A stretch of DNA of 64,000 bases from positions 147,837-211,836 of the forward strand of contig NW_019774613.1 of the NCBI RefSeq assembly GCF_001039355.2, read 5' to 3'. Positions 11,520-24,916 of this stretch are shown here, piece after piece. The position numbers and the translations under genes are program-made. The number at the start of each line of letters is the position of its first letter. The first letter of the stretch is position 1. This DNA is from Lingula anatina. Lineage: Eukaryota; Brachiopoda; Lingulata; Lingulida; Lingulidae. The notes under the pieces were generated by a model. The model saw nothing but the letters and a program-made list of their open reading frames with translations, did not search any database and was not told the origin of the DNA.

Positions 11520-14500
11520 TTATGGAAATTTTTCTCTTTGCAAGGCTCATTTTAAAGGGCCAATATTTCCTTTTGCGCTTCCTGGTTACAACTCACCTCT
11601 TGTTCGACCCTTTTTAAAAGAAAAGTTCGGTATTTGGCTTATTACCAGTCTTTCTAAATTGCACGCCGAAGAAAAGTAACAAATTAAAAACAGTGTTGAA
11701 TGTCTTCATTCCTAAAACTTAGTCTTGAATGCTTAAGGGACCGGATACTTTTTACATTTACGAGACCATAAAACAGTTTATAGCATCACTGACCCTTTTC
11801 CTGTGAGCTTTACATTCTGGCCGTTATGTAGAAGTCAATCCTTTGGTGAATTCGTAAACGGTATTTTGTACTCCCACACACCTCCCCCCATGCCAGAGAT
11901 TTGACTTTTTGTCTTTATTCTTAGTTTATTTTATAGTTATATATCGATTGATAAACAACTTCTTATTAAAAATGAGCGTCGGTAAAAGCCCTTTCTCAGA
12001 GGACAATAAAATATAAATAGGGCAGCTGTATACAGGCGGTTTCAGATCGGCAGATCAATTGTTCGTGAAACGTACAATTCTTATACACGTGGACGGCGGC
12101 AAAAGTGTTGGCTTCAGTTTTAAATTTGAACAATTTATCCGAAGCCGAAGTCGAACTCCTAATCAAATCAGTGAGATCACCTAGTCAATATTGGTCAAAC
12201 ACTTTCACCAAAGATAATTTTGAGGCCAATAATGATAAAAGAGTTCCAAGTACTAAATCGTGTTAGTCTTTATGCCTGTACAAATATTTGTTTGAATAAT
12301 TATCTGATTGATGGTTTCACTTTTTGAACGATGCGCTATAAATGCAAATGTAAAAGTTAACTTGTGATCTCTCTTTGGAGCAGTCTAAGTCACAACATCT
12401 TCATTTGTGCAAAAGTCGGTGACCTCGTTCTTCAAAACCATCGGTTGTAATAGTGATCTATGCGTTCATTTGCCGCTGATCTCTTCAGAGTGTTTCTAGA
12501 CGACTTTGGTTCTTTGATTAATAAGTGTTTTAGGACATCCAAGAATCTATCACTTGTTTATACTGTCGAACCGTCATGGTTTCTATTTTAAGCAGCAGTT
12601 GCTGACTTTTGGCCGTCAATGAACAGAGCCAAAGCCAAGGCATTGCAGAGATAGCATGTATTCCGCGTGAACTGCCAAGACCATTAGCTGAATTAGGTGT
12701 AGCTGACTTAAGAGAGAGATTCTAACCTAATCACGAATTATTCGATATATCAGGGAGAATTGACTGCTTTGGATATTTTTGTCTATCGTGGTTCTGCAAT
12801 ATGAAACGTCAAAGTCACAGCCAATTTGAAATACCGAAACCAACAGAATTATTCAGCCCAAATTACAGTGAATCCCATATTTATGGCACCTTATTTCGTG
12901 GATAAAAGTTCAGACAGAACAGAGTGCAACACGGTGAGTACACGATAGGTAAAGCTGATGGCGAAACGAAATGATATTCGTTTAATGGTGAAAATTACCA
13001 AAGGGCAACCCTTTTACTGTAGCTTGTTAATGGAGTGCTTAGACACCTATTACGTCTGTTTGAAGCTTGAGGGAAGACAGGAAGATGTGCAGAAATAAAA
13101 AGTTTAAAAGGTGTGTCATTCGGGGCATTCTGAGTCACATGTTTTGACATGTTAAAACTCACCTGTGGAATTTAAACACATGTACATTTTGAATACAGAA
13201 CGGTAATGGGTGCTGTATTCTTGGTAGGGTATAAGTCACATGTACAATCAATACTATGAAACTCAAGTAGATCAAGACACACATATTGATTTAGGAGTAT
13301 CTGGTAAAATGATAAAATGATAGAGGAAATATTGAGCAAAAAATTTATCAACTGATATCTTAAATCGGGTTATCGAATTATTTTATTATCATGTGTCATC
13401 AAAAATGTTCAGGAAGATAGGCGGCAAAGAATAGAGTATATTTGAAAATAAAACTGTTCATATCCATTTCCAGATTGTATACCCATGCTCTGTTCTGTAA
13501 GATACACAATTTGGTACGGTTTGTCTATCCTTAATTTTGACTAAGCGGAAGCGATAAACGGCCTTTAAAAGATTCGATAGACATTACTGGCGAAGGAAGA
13601 TAATATTTACTCTATCCAATAAGCATTATCAGGCAGTTTTGAAGCTGAAGAGAAAGAGAAAGTTTTTTGCTTTTCAATGAGCAGGTCTGTGGGTTAATAC
13701 TCAAAGAAATTACCTTGGCTCAGTAACGATTATAAGTCCATTAGCTGTTGGCTTTCGCTGTCTTATTGAACTCTTGGCATTACAACAATGCATAACCCTT
13801 TTGAAAATACATTTGCACACATCGTTACGGCACTTACATACCAACCGTATAATGGAACAATAATCCAATTTTTTGTGTCTTACATTCTGATTTGTACAAG
13901 TACAGTTCTCTATTTCGTGTTTCCAAACTAGGGGTTAATATGACACAACCGGCTCAAGATAAATGGTTGTTGTGTGATTCAGTGTGACATGAAATCATCT
14001 TTACTAGAGAAAACTTTTAAGAGGGAATCTTGCAAGACAGTCGGTTTTTGCCGTTCTGGATAAGATAGGTGAACATTGGACATCTTTGCGTTCTCACCGC
14101 ACGAAAATGATAAAAACTCCAATATGAAAATGTTGATTGGGCTCACTACATTATCGACTGGAAATACACAATCATATAGAATCCATTGGTGATCTATCAG
14201 CAATCGGCAAATTTGACTCTGTTTGAGTATATACATGTACATGTAGGCAACAAACTTTTTGGTGCCATTTCCTAAAATGATAGACCTACCAATTAAACGG
14301 GCCTTGTATTGCTGGTGCCTGGTGCGATTTTAGTCACATTTGAGAAAAGCTATTTCTTCATACAAACGAATCTTTGAAATAATCATGCCTGTCAGGTCCA
14401 GGGTTTTATCCACAGTTTGCATCTGGCGTGTATCACATTTGGATGAACAGGCTTCGAAGAATTGACCTTAATAACACGGATTACTGGCGATTTTCTCAGT

Positions 14501-14585
14501 TTATTAAGTGGCCAGCCTTTAACGCCCTAATGCAAAAGGCACGAGGGAAATTTTTATTATCTCGGATTCTTATCCCTACCTCTAA
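11520..14585. other. no gene recognised
   Basis: Non-coding. No recognisable domains, RNA genes or further long repeats seen. Confidence 0.55.
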
Positions 14586-14760
14586 GGGTGCGTTCACAAT
14601 GAAAGTATCGTACTAGGTTGTTCGATCTAACTCCGCGGGGACTCTCGCTAAATGCAACCGGATTAGCAGATTAACAAGTTCTCTTCTTTTTCCAACGTAC
14701 CCGCATAATCACCAGCGTTTTTATATTCTACCCAGCACAAGAGGGAGGCGTTTAAGGTCT
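14586..14760. repeat. dispersed repeat, copy 1
   Basis: The 50 bp core at 14,627-14,676 (starting CTAACTCC) matches 19,756-19,805 without gaps at about 39 of 50 positions by eye. Flanking words GCGTTCA upstream and ATATTCTAC downstream are shared and in the same order. It is likely an old, diverged copy of a small interspersed or MITE-type element. Ends are approximate. Confidence 0.5.
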
Positions 14761-15788
14761 ATTCCTCTCAGAAATTAAAATTTCAGAGTTTGATTGTAAC
14801 ACAGAGCCCACTCGACCAGATTATTAGATTGAGATGTATGCGATGGGATAAGATTAGTAGTGCACAGCTATATTTACAAAATTACACACAATGACAATTC
14901 TACTTCTGCAGAATCTTGCTGTTGGAAATGCCGTTTTAAAGTAGGCAGTTAAATCCAGTACTCCCTTCTTGAGAACATACTGTAGAGTGGTTTGATAGAC
15001 CTACCACTCTAGCAAATTAGACAGTTTCCATGCAGGAGATATGTCACGCAAAGGTTCTTCAACGATACTCCTGAAGGGCAAAAACAATGTTATACAGTGT
15101 GAGATGGAATCGTTACCGACTCAACCAAGCTGATGATTTATAAGTTATGAAAAATCTGCTGGTCATAATGTGCACAGCACTTTGTCATCAGTTTTCCCAT
15201 TGCACAAACAATCGACTTTATAAACGGATCTTTAAACTTGGTATTACGGTTGGCTAGGCTAAATACGTAATGAATCGTATCAGCATATATGATCATAGCT
15301 TTCCACTGTAAATGAACCATGTCCCATATTATTTTTTAGGAAGATCGAATACTGTGGACTCCCTCTATTCGGAAGGAATTAAAACTTTGGAAAACACGTG
15401 CACTGTTCATTTAATTGCAATACGGCATCCTTTGAACTAGTTTAGGGAAGTAACTTAAAGTAATATGCTTTAAAGGTTAATGTTCTTTTTTAGAGGAAAG
15501 CTCAACTGGTATTTTCTTCCTCGTGCTGTCAGTGCCAACGGCAATCTAATTCAGGAAGGAGGATTTTTTAAAAAGAATTTGCATCATTTCTACGTGTACA
15601 ATGTATGTTGCGCACATTGTTTGCATACTGCCTCAAACTTTTGTGTAATTTGTCAGCACTTTTCTTCTAGGTTCATTTGTTGAATGGAGACTGAGAATCA
15701 AGACTTTTACATATATGCAAAAGTATAAGAGTCAGGCTCAATGTCAAGTGACAAGTGCCAAGATGGGGGTTCAAATATCACCTCGGCC

Positions 15789-15789
<1 letters not shown>
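14761..15789. other. no gene recognised
   Basis: Non-coding. Nothing beyond short chance open frames. Confidence 0.5.

Positions 15790-15842
<53 letters not shown>
15790..15842. repeat. (AT)n microsatellite
   Basis: Uninterrupted TA dinucleotide array of about 26 units. Confidence 0.95.
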
Positions 15843-15847
<5 letters not shown>

Positions 15848-16530
15848 GTGAAATTCCATACGGAATCCGAGGCTCATAAACCTCGGGCTTGTCTTTTCAG
15901 TTGTGTACTGATATCAAAACCTTAGAAAGAATTACTAAAACTCGAATGCAATAAACTAAAAATCGATGAAACTTAATTCACGTACCGATAAAAAAGCAAG
16001 ATTATCTTACTAACTGTAATGGAATAAACACTGTGTCATCGTAAATCTTGCTGGCTCAAGGGTCAAGCTTATCTTGGAAGACGTGTCAAGTCTATATAAA
16101 CTGCCTATAGACGTTCAAGGCTTCTTGCCAGATTTATTCGATAAAAAAGGGAACGACGCAGTTTATGTGCACCTTTTTAGTATAATTATAATAAACTCAA
16201 AATGTAATTAATGTTCCTATTCGTCGTTATTTCCATAGTTTCAGTACGCCAATTGGCTGGCCGAAATACCTCTCTTCAATCTCTTGCTGGCACTCCAATC
16301 AACAGGTGCCTCATTGCTCAGCCTAGCCAAGCCTGGGATTGCTCACCTGCCATATATCAATTAAATCGGTCGTTGGTGATTTATTGGGTTTTGTATAAAG
16401 TGAGTTGAATAATGCGTTCTGCGGTGTTTATCTTGTCAGCGTCTGGAGAGTTGCTGCACTTAAACTGGCACACCTGAGCGTTGGGTTTAATTTATTTTCC
16501 AAGAGGCATTTCTCTTTCTGTCTTATCAGA

Positions 16531-16561
16531 CTGCTCTCTTTCTCTTTCTCTCTCTCTCTCG
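16531..16561. repeat. CT-rich microsatellite
   Basis: CTCT and CTTT units ending in a pure (CT)n stretch. Confidence 0.85.
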
Positions 16562-16635
16562 CTTATAAGCGTACAATATTACCTGCAGATGGACAGATAA
16601 AGATTCAATAATGTAATTCTTAATGTCTGTAATAA

Positions 16636-16690
16636 GTGTGTGTGTGTGTGTGTGCGTGCGTGCGTGTGCGCGCGCGCGTGTGTGTGTGTG
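16636..16690. repeat. GT/GC microsatellite
   Basis: (GT)n with GC interruptions. The alternating purine-pyrimidine run includes CGCGCGCG, a sequence type able to adopt Z-DNA. Confidence 0.9.
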
Positions 16691-19600
16691 GCACAGATGT
16701 CTGTCAGTGTGTCACATAAACGCAATCCATCTTCAGGTTCGCATCATTTAATAAACGGAGACTCCTTCACATTTGATTGGCAGCATCTTATCTTGAATTG
16801 AACTTCTGTAATACACGCGGTAGGTAAGTAGCAAACCTGTTCATTAGTGTTATCTAAGGCACTTCCCCGTGGAATCCAATTAAAGAAAATCTTCATCAAT
16901 GATAAATTGGGTTCCACGCTGTCTGGCAGTTGGAAAGGTAAAGGCAGATGATGGGCAGGTGAGATATTGATGATTTAATATTCTTACACCAATTAATTTG
17001 TCTTCGTAAGCCCCTTTCCGCGAGACGTCACACCTTGTAATTTAACACCAAGGTGTTTGTGAAAAGGTAACTCCCAGTTCTATCACTAAGTCTTTTTTTT
17101 TAATCGGCTAGGGAAGCGCTTGAGGCGCATGGACTAATTAGCTAACAGAATGTTATCTAGAATGTGTCGACAAAGTGACGACAACTCGCAGACTACTGGT
17201 GGCTTTTAATTGCCGGTTCACCTACCAAAATGCCACTTTTACGTAGGTTGCTTGTAAAAATCTACAGCATTTCACAAAATTTGTTCATGTATAGTATGCG
17301 TTAACAAGACTCAAAGACGCAGATATATGTAGTATTAAATCCAACTCAAAGGTTTTACTCAGATTTAATGGCCCTAGAAATATAAGCCCCAAGTATTGTC
17401 CGCGTCGTTGGACGCAGAATTGATATTTTCCCAGTAAAAGTAGATTTTCTGGGAACAGTGAAATCGACTGCAAGAAACAATTTTTCAAAGGATAAAGCCG
17501 ACCAATGAAGTAGCGAAGGCCATCATTCTCAGTCAAGCGGACTTCTTGGGTCTCAAAATATTGTTCGTGGAATTAATATGCCCTGAGAAAAGTTAACAAA
17601 TTTAATCTGATAGTCTATGAACCCTATGTAATAGTAATATAAGTGTCCCCGAAGAGTGCATAGGAGCTGCAGTGAAAATGTTTGAAGCACAAATTTAAGC
17701 ATTTCAAATAACATAAGCTAGGCTTTGGGTATGGCTAAAACAACTGAAAATGCACTGGCCAACAGTTTTCATATGACATAAAGTGTTATCAACTGACCTT
17801 TTCGGTTCTGTTTCATGTATGTCAGCATTATTTCTGAGTTTGCTTACAATACAAAGAGAAAATACAAATAATTGATTTCACTGGAACATGACGAAATGAA
17901 ACTGATGCATTATGGAAGTTGAAAATAAAACTGATAAAACTGATAAAGATGATATGTGTGTGATGGCGTAAAAGGAGAAAGTATAGGAACCCCATTGCAC
18001 AGAAGAGGTCGACAAAACACCAGTGCAAATACCCCAACTTGCTTAATTTTTTCTAGACATTTCTTCACAGCTTTGGAACACAGACGCAAAGTCCCAATAC
18101 TTAATATTGTATATAAGAAACTGGCCATGCCAATAATTATGTGTAGAACTTCCCCCCCTTCCCCGCCCTAAAAAAGTGACAATGCAAAGGCCGTTTTCAC
18201 TGCAATGCAAATGGAAGATGTCCTTATGCCACCCACTTGCAGGTAGGCCAGATCAGGTTCAAGGAATATTTTACGTGCGTTTTATTGACCTGAATCACGA
18301 CTCTAGCTACCTGTGTAATTATTCATCTTTGCATCAGTGACTGTCATTGGCCTGTGAGAAAACCCGGAAGTCATAGCTCTACGTTTGCCGGTGGTATAAA
18401 GAGTTTGAGCTGAGTGAAGATCTGATAGTTCAGTATTCAGTTTAAAAATTGAGTTCGTTAGTGAAGAGGAACCTGAAATCATAATTCTCTTAGGTCTTAT
18501 TGTTGAAGCATTCTGGATATTAACAAGGACATATATAGCGGGAATATCAGATGGATTTAGAAGGTATATTTTCTTTTTCTTTTCAACGATATGGACTTGG
18601 TATGCTACATATTTCTTGGCATATTCAAGTCAAAGGAAACATTTTTATTATTGATTTTTAATTTATTATTGATCGTTCTGCTATTGATAAGCACCACACG
18701 AATACATAATTATAAACAAAGTTCAAACTGCATTAAGCTCATAATGGTAAAAACATGGACAGAATTTAAAATCTGGAAACGCGCGTAACGGATTTGTAAC
18801 CTTTCTTCACTGGGTAAAATTGATACTGGTCATCGAGGGGTTTATATCCAAAAGTTAATACAAATTCTTGCTAATGGAGCATTTGGAGCCAGTAAATTGT
18901 CCTTAATATCTCAAAGTTTATTTTAGATTTAATTATAGGGACGTTTGAACAAGTTTTTTTTTTCGTATCATCGTTCTTCTAAAATTTATATTCTGACGGT
19001 GGTTAACCTTTAAATTCCCAAATGTTTATCTGGCGGAACGATAACGGTAAATTTTCTGAAAAGTTCACACCTTTGGTGGTATACTTCCGTCAAAGGGGCT
19101 CTAACCTTTGGCTTTGGTTCGTGTCAGTAACCCCTAACTGAGAATGTTTTGAACTGCCAAGAGTGTAGGATACTTGTCCAACGAGCACAGTTTGACTGTG
19201 TATAGATTTGAATTCGATTTGAAACAAGCACATATGAAATTATGCACAGGAGTGCAAACGCATCCACTTATTTGCAACGATTGGAATTACGAATGCATAA
19301 AACTAAATAAACCTCGTGGTCGAAATAAAGTTGGTGCAAAACTGTTGAAACAGGTGTTAGTGAGGTGATATACCAATTTCGGTGGAATGGTTAGAATCCT
19401 TATGATTTTGCTGGCGCAGATCATTTAATAGTTCTCGTGTTGTAATGCGGGAATGTTGTTACGAAACACACGCACACAGGTGCGAACCAATCTGGCGTTT
19501 CTTCAAGTCTGGAACGCGCTTTTCATACATCCCATAGGTTCCGCAGTGGGTAGAGGGTAGCTGGCGAAAGCTGGGTAAGTATAGCAAGAGTGAGAACAGT

Positions 19601-19713
19601 AAAGTAACTGCGAACTTGGGTAATATATGTGTGCAAAAAACGCACCTTGGCTGTTGCACATTTGTAGTTTAGTCATAAAAATATGAATTATGGTTACTAT
19701 GCTAACATTTATA
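16691..19713. other. no gene recognised
   Basis: Non-coding as far as visible. Open frames up to about 83 codons lack any supporting feature. Confidence 0.5.
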
Positions 19714-19840
19714 AGGGGCGTTCAGAATAAGGTAGGCCGCAATAGTTACTGCGCACTAACTCCACGGAAACTCTCGTTGAATGCAATCAGATCAACAGGC
19801 TAACACTTGTATTAAACATATTCTACTCAACGCCAGGAGA
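19714..19840. repeat. dispersed repeat, copy 2
   Basis: Diverged relative of 14,586-14,760 in the same orientation. The core is 19,756-19,805. Confidence 0.5.
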
Positions 19841-22358
19841 GAATATACTGTAGGCCGTGTCTTGAAATTACAGGGTTAAATATTTCCTCCAAACGTCCAA
19901 TAATACAGCTATAATCCACGGTATCGAAACCACGTATAAGTAATTTAACGGTTCTCCAAAAATTCCACCAACTATATAAATTGCCGGCCCTACTTGACGT
20001 TTGTTTGGAATCTGGCCGGAAGGCGACATGCTTTTGCTTTTTAACTGCAATTTAAGCCCATCTCTTCGGCCAAACGTCCGATTCATTGGTCTACCCTGCG
20101 TTGGTCTTTTGATATCATGAAGAGAAATTTTTTAGTATAGGGTCCTTTTGGACGTTGTACAATCTGCTATACTTATGATCGGACATTGTTTGAACTATGT
20201 ATGGTATTATATTTAAGATGTCTAAGATAATCTAAAACAAAAATAAAAAGAGTAAGGATAAATAGTATAATTTAAACGCCGTTTTCTCTTTTTTGGATTT
20301 CAAATGATATGCATCTTAACATCCTCAAAACCAGTATCATTTTCAGTATCATGAAAGTGCATATATACTGTATAAATCAAAAAATCAGTTTTTTAACCAT
20401 TTCCCCTTAACCACGCAGGTAGCCTATACTCAAAAATACGTTGAAAGCATTACGGTATGTAAACAGTTTAAAAAACTCGAAATCCCGTTGATAAAACGTG
20501 CTTTACTTAACAGAGTTGGATAGGATATGCCTTGACGATTAAAGGAAGGTTGTTTAATTCTTCAGAAAAATCATCATCATCATTATTGCTATATATAGGT
20601 CTTACTAACACTGTGTGCCTTTAGCAATGGGGTAATAGAAATTCTGTGTACAGGTAAAACTGAAATCTTGTACTGGTGATAACCCCCGCATGCCTCGATA
20701 ATAAATCGGTTTGTATATAACTTTCCCGCAATAAACTTGATTGCTAAATAAATACACGGGTGAGAGACATGCAGGCAAAGTATGCACGTATGCCTACAAC
20801 TGTCGATCGGATGGTTGCTTTCTCAGATAGCGCTTATTAGGCACCCATCAGTATATAAATAAAAAAAGGTGATGGAAAGGTGAGAAAAGGTCTGCCTTAG
20901 ACTACAGAAGTGGTGATCGGACAAGAGCATAGTAGGAAAACGTATGGGAGAAGGTTGGTTTGACATTCATAACATTATATTTCGAGTGACTACGTGTGTA
21001 AGATTTTTTTACTGTAGAATCACTTAATTTCTGTATAATCACCACACGATGGTTATGTTAACAGGAGAGATAAAAAGGTTGTCAGAGGTCAAAATGCATT
21101 TGATTTATTCGATTTGCTGTATGAAACGAATGACCAAAGTCGGTATTGGCAGGGGGATCTAGGATCTGGTGGAGGGTTAAAAACACTTCTTTGGTCAGAA
21201 AAGATTCGCTTTGTATCACCCTGTGGTCCAAAGGCCCTGAAACACTGAGCTTGCCACCGCTTGAAGGACGAAATTTACCCGCTTTCACTTTGAGAGTGTC
21301 TGATAGTTAGCATCAAATTCATACATCAAGGTTGATTTAATTATTGCAAGCTTTTCTTTTGCCATTTTTTTTTTCTGAGTCAACCAAAATCGGTTTGCCA
21401 ACCAGGTACAAGCCCGATGCAGCAGGGGCTTAAGTTCTATGACATTTTTTTGAGTTGGGTCAACTCAAGGAATAAAAACGCATTTTCAGAAAAGACCCCC
21501 CCCTTGCTATAATAGATCTGAAACGTTTATTGGGTGGTATCAGGATGCCAAATCTGAGAAACCATCGCACTGAATATTATGTTACCAATTAAAGGTACTT
21601 GACTTAAGGTTATTAATGCTCCTTTTCAACGGTATTTGTTCACACTGCTGTCACGCAAATTGTTCTCAGAGTGCGTTTATTTAGTATTTAATTATATGCC
21701 ATAATTAAATAATAAACTTACTCGAAAAGAATCAATATTCAAGACGAACAGAAAGGACGCAAGTGGCCAGGGATAACATCTCTGCTGCGATATGCCACGG
21801 GCATTAATTTGTCAATTATTGACACCAAGACAAAAACCCCGTTAGTTTGCGTTTCTTTTTCTTTTTCAATAAGTAAGTCCCTGCATTCATTCTGTGGTGA
21901 TTGGCATGCACGCACATTTAAGTTACTATAAAAGAAAAGACCTAATGCTGTTAATGTTATCCCTTTTAGTACATGATAACCTCGTCTCCACGTGAGTGAC
22001 GGAGAGTTGATTTATTGAATTCATAGATAAATAATTTCCAAGTTACATAGATAATGTTTACAGCCACCGTTAAAACGGCCAATGCTCAGGCTACATGAAA
22101 TATTCCAGTAACACCTGACGATTTGGACATTTGTTGTAACATCTATCAAGGTGTTATGGGTTTTGGTTATGTTTGGATTCTATGTATCTATAGTCCATTT
22201 AGCCATTTATGCAATATATATATATATATATCACGGAGAATATAATCGATTCACTTTGGAAGAGTGCTCAACCCATGGTGACGGACCATGGGGAGCTGAT
22301 ACAGAAAGGCAAGAAAACGAACAAAGTTAATCTGTCATCTGCATGTTGATTAATATAA
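19841..22358. other. no gene recognised
   Basis: Non-coding. A short (TA)n tract lies at about 22,214-22,231. Confidence 0.5.
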
Positions 22359-22397
22359 GGCCCTACAACCGCTTCGGTCGGATGCCTCATCAGGGCC
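22359..22397 (-). ncRNA. hammerhead-ribozyme-like motif (degenerate)
   Basis: On the minus strand this 39 nt segment starts GGCC, runs into CTGATGA, then GG-loop-CC, CGAAG, CGGTTG, TA and GGGCC. The order matches a type I hammerhead: stem I strand, CUGAUGA core, stem II, GAA(A), minimal stem III (C-GGUU-G), NUH cleavage triplet (GUA), stem I strand. Deviations are GAAG for GAAA (a possible G-U pair with the U before the cleavage base), a weak two-pair stem II, and a one-base offset in stem I. Hammerheads with very short stem III are known in Penelope-like retroelements, so a decayed terminal fragment of such an element is my inference. Confidence 0.4.
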
Positions 22398-24916
22398 GCA
22401 AACAGATCAAAATACAAAAGAGAGCCTTCTTCTTTTATATATATATTAAACAGCGTGTTTTTGTTTGCAAATACACAAATGACGGCAATATTGAGTTAAC
22501 AGAGTTATAAAAAAGTCCTAGTGTTCAACTCAAGCAATAACACATGGAAACTGCCAGTACTTCACGTGTTGTATAAGCTACCAAACGTAGGTCAAGATCT
22601 ATGTAAATACTGAATCCGAACAACAGCATTTTAAAGATCTTTTTTGTGCTTCTTGGTATCTGCGTTAACAACATTTATGCTACATAAGTACCACTGCTCA
22701 CAACGGCTATATTAAAGCTGGAAGTACTCGAAGAGAAAAGTCTGAAAGAAACGTTTAAAAATCGGCATGTGTAGGTTTTTACTTCCCTAATCTGACAATC
22801 ACTCAAGAAACCACACACTGATACCAAAGAGCAGTTTAAATAATTGCCTTAGTATTTGCCCTTCTCCGTTTCCTAAGCTTACTGATAAAGTCAGAATGCA
22901 ATATCGATATTGTACGTTCGGATGCTTAAAAGTGCGCCGAGACAATAGGGTCTTTCTCGTTAATAATTTAAGCGGTGCACCCGTGCAAATTTGCTTCTCC
23001 CGCCGAACTGAAACATTGCCTCCAATCACAAATATCCATTCGCTGTGAATCATGAATAAGACATAGACACCTTTTCATTAGTTTTAGTATCATAAAACAT
23101 GACACCTGTCATAAAAAGTCATTTGATGATAACTGTGTATATCTATATACGATTGCTTTGACAGTGAGTTGTAGCATGGTCCTTTCAGAATAATGGTTGA
23201 CGCAAATGGTTACCTCCAATGGAATTGAGTTGACATAATCTTATAAAACATTGAACTTGAAATACCGACGCTAAAACGTGCGATGAGATTGCAGTATATG
23301 TTTTAGACACATCTTTCTATAAATTGCAAAATTACAGTACACGTATGATACTTGTCAAAATTATCAGCCATATCAAATATGGTCATTTGAATCAATGCGG
23401 AAATAATCAAATAGAGTTAATTTGGAAAATGGCATATTCTGTATTTCATTCGGACACATAATCTACATGGCATGCAACACATCACTGCAATAGTTTTAGC
23501 TTACAGCGTGGGTTAAGACATTATGTTTAGACCAAATAATGGATAATCTATTAAACTGCGGGCAAAACGATTAGTTTTGCTGCCATCTTAGTACGTGGTC
23601 AGAATAACACTTATAGAACATCCATTTCCTAATGATTTGATTAATTCTTTCTTGGAATATATGGTATTGATGTTTAGGTAATTATTCGGATCGTACGAAT
23701 GATATATATGTCGTATTTACTCACTGGGGGCTCTTTCTGTTTCAGATATGAATAGCGCTGGATGAGAGGGCTTTATTCTTGGGAATAACGTGTAATTAGA
23801 AAAGCTGCCAATTAATCTGAAACTCGAGAGGGAGCTTCCCCTGCAAGAAGCTACTCATCCGTACAAGTAGAAGTGTTCGTGTTGGCCGGCACAACGTCCA
23901 ACAGATTCAGGCCCAAGGGAAACATATATGTTGGAAGAACATGGTTTCCAGTGACCCTTGTTGACACGGCGTGTATTAAATAACTTCGCCTTTCAAGGTT
24001 ACTTTAAGGATGAGACTTATATTGGATTGTGCCGCCAGGACACCGAAATAGCTTAGAAGACTTAGGAGATTTTGCTGTCTGAGGGAAATCCAGACAACAC
24101 AACACTGACTTAATTACTGTGACTGGGGCTGCCAAAGGGATCACCAGACTTTCAAACGCATTCCATGATAAGGATTCCCGCAGGATTCTTCTTAAACAAC
24201 ATTGGTAGAATATAGGCATAGAAGAAGAATAGGAGACTCTTATTAATCACTACTGGAGGATATTTCACGAGAAAGTACCTACCAAATTTTCACGAGGAAG
24301 TCTGGAGTTAGAAGAAATTACATCATTTTTTCAATCACGTTTACAATGCCAAATTGATTGGATCACGCTGTCAGAACACGTGACAGACACGTGTGTTAGG
24401 AGATAGAGAGCAGATCTGGCGTGAATTTATTTCGATATAAACACGTCATTGGAATCAGTTTGGCGGATTATAGCTGCACAGCGTTTGCCTGATTTCCACG
24501 AGAGGGCTTTTAAAGGGCGACGAATGCTGAAATTCTGGACTTCCCTTCAACGGGTTATTATTTCATAATGGTAATTTTTACTATTCAGATGTATCTTTAA
24601 TTGGACTCTTCGAAAATTTAAAAGTAATTTATACTTTGACTTTTTGAATAGTCTGGTGGCTCGAATGTAGTCTTACGTAAATTACTTTGAGGAACTCTGC
24701 TATTGAGAATTGCCCTCACAGATAGAAAACGTTATCGACATTACAAATATTGGAAGGAGGACAGGGTTTTTCACAGTAGAGATTTTCTTGGATTGACAAA
24801 GACAAAGGATATTTAACGTATATTCTGATCAAGAGGAAAAAAAATCGTTGCCGATAAAGAATAATTCCGGAAGTTACCACACCTCTTCCTCGATAATTTT
24901 TAAAAGACCAATAACT
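22398..24916. other. no gene recognised; probable GPCR upstream region
   Basis: No coding sequence identified. TTTTTCACAG near 24,775 could be the acceptor of a 5' UTR intron of the GPCR gene downstream, but nothing proves it. Confidence 0.45.
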
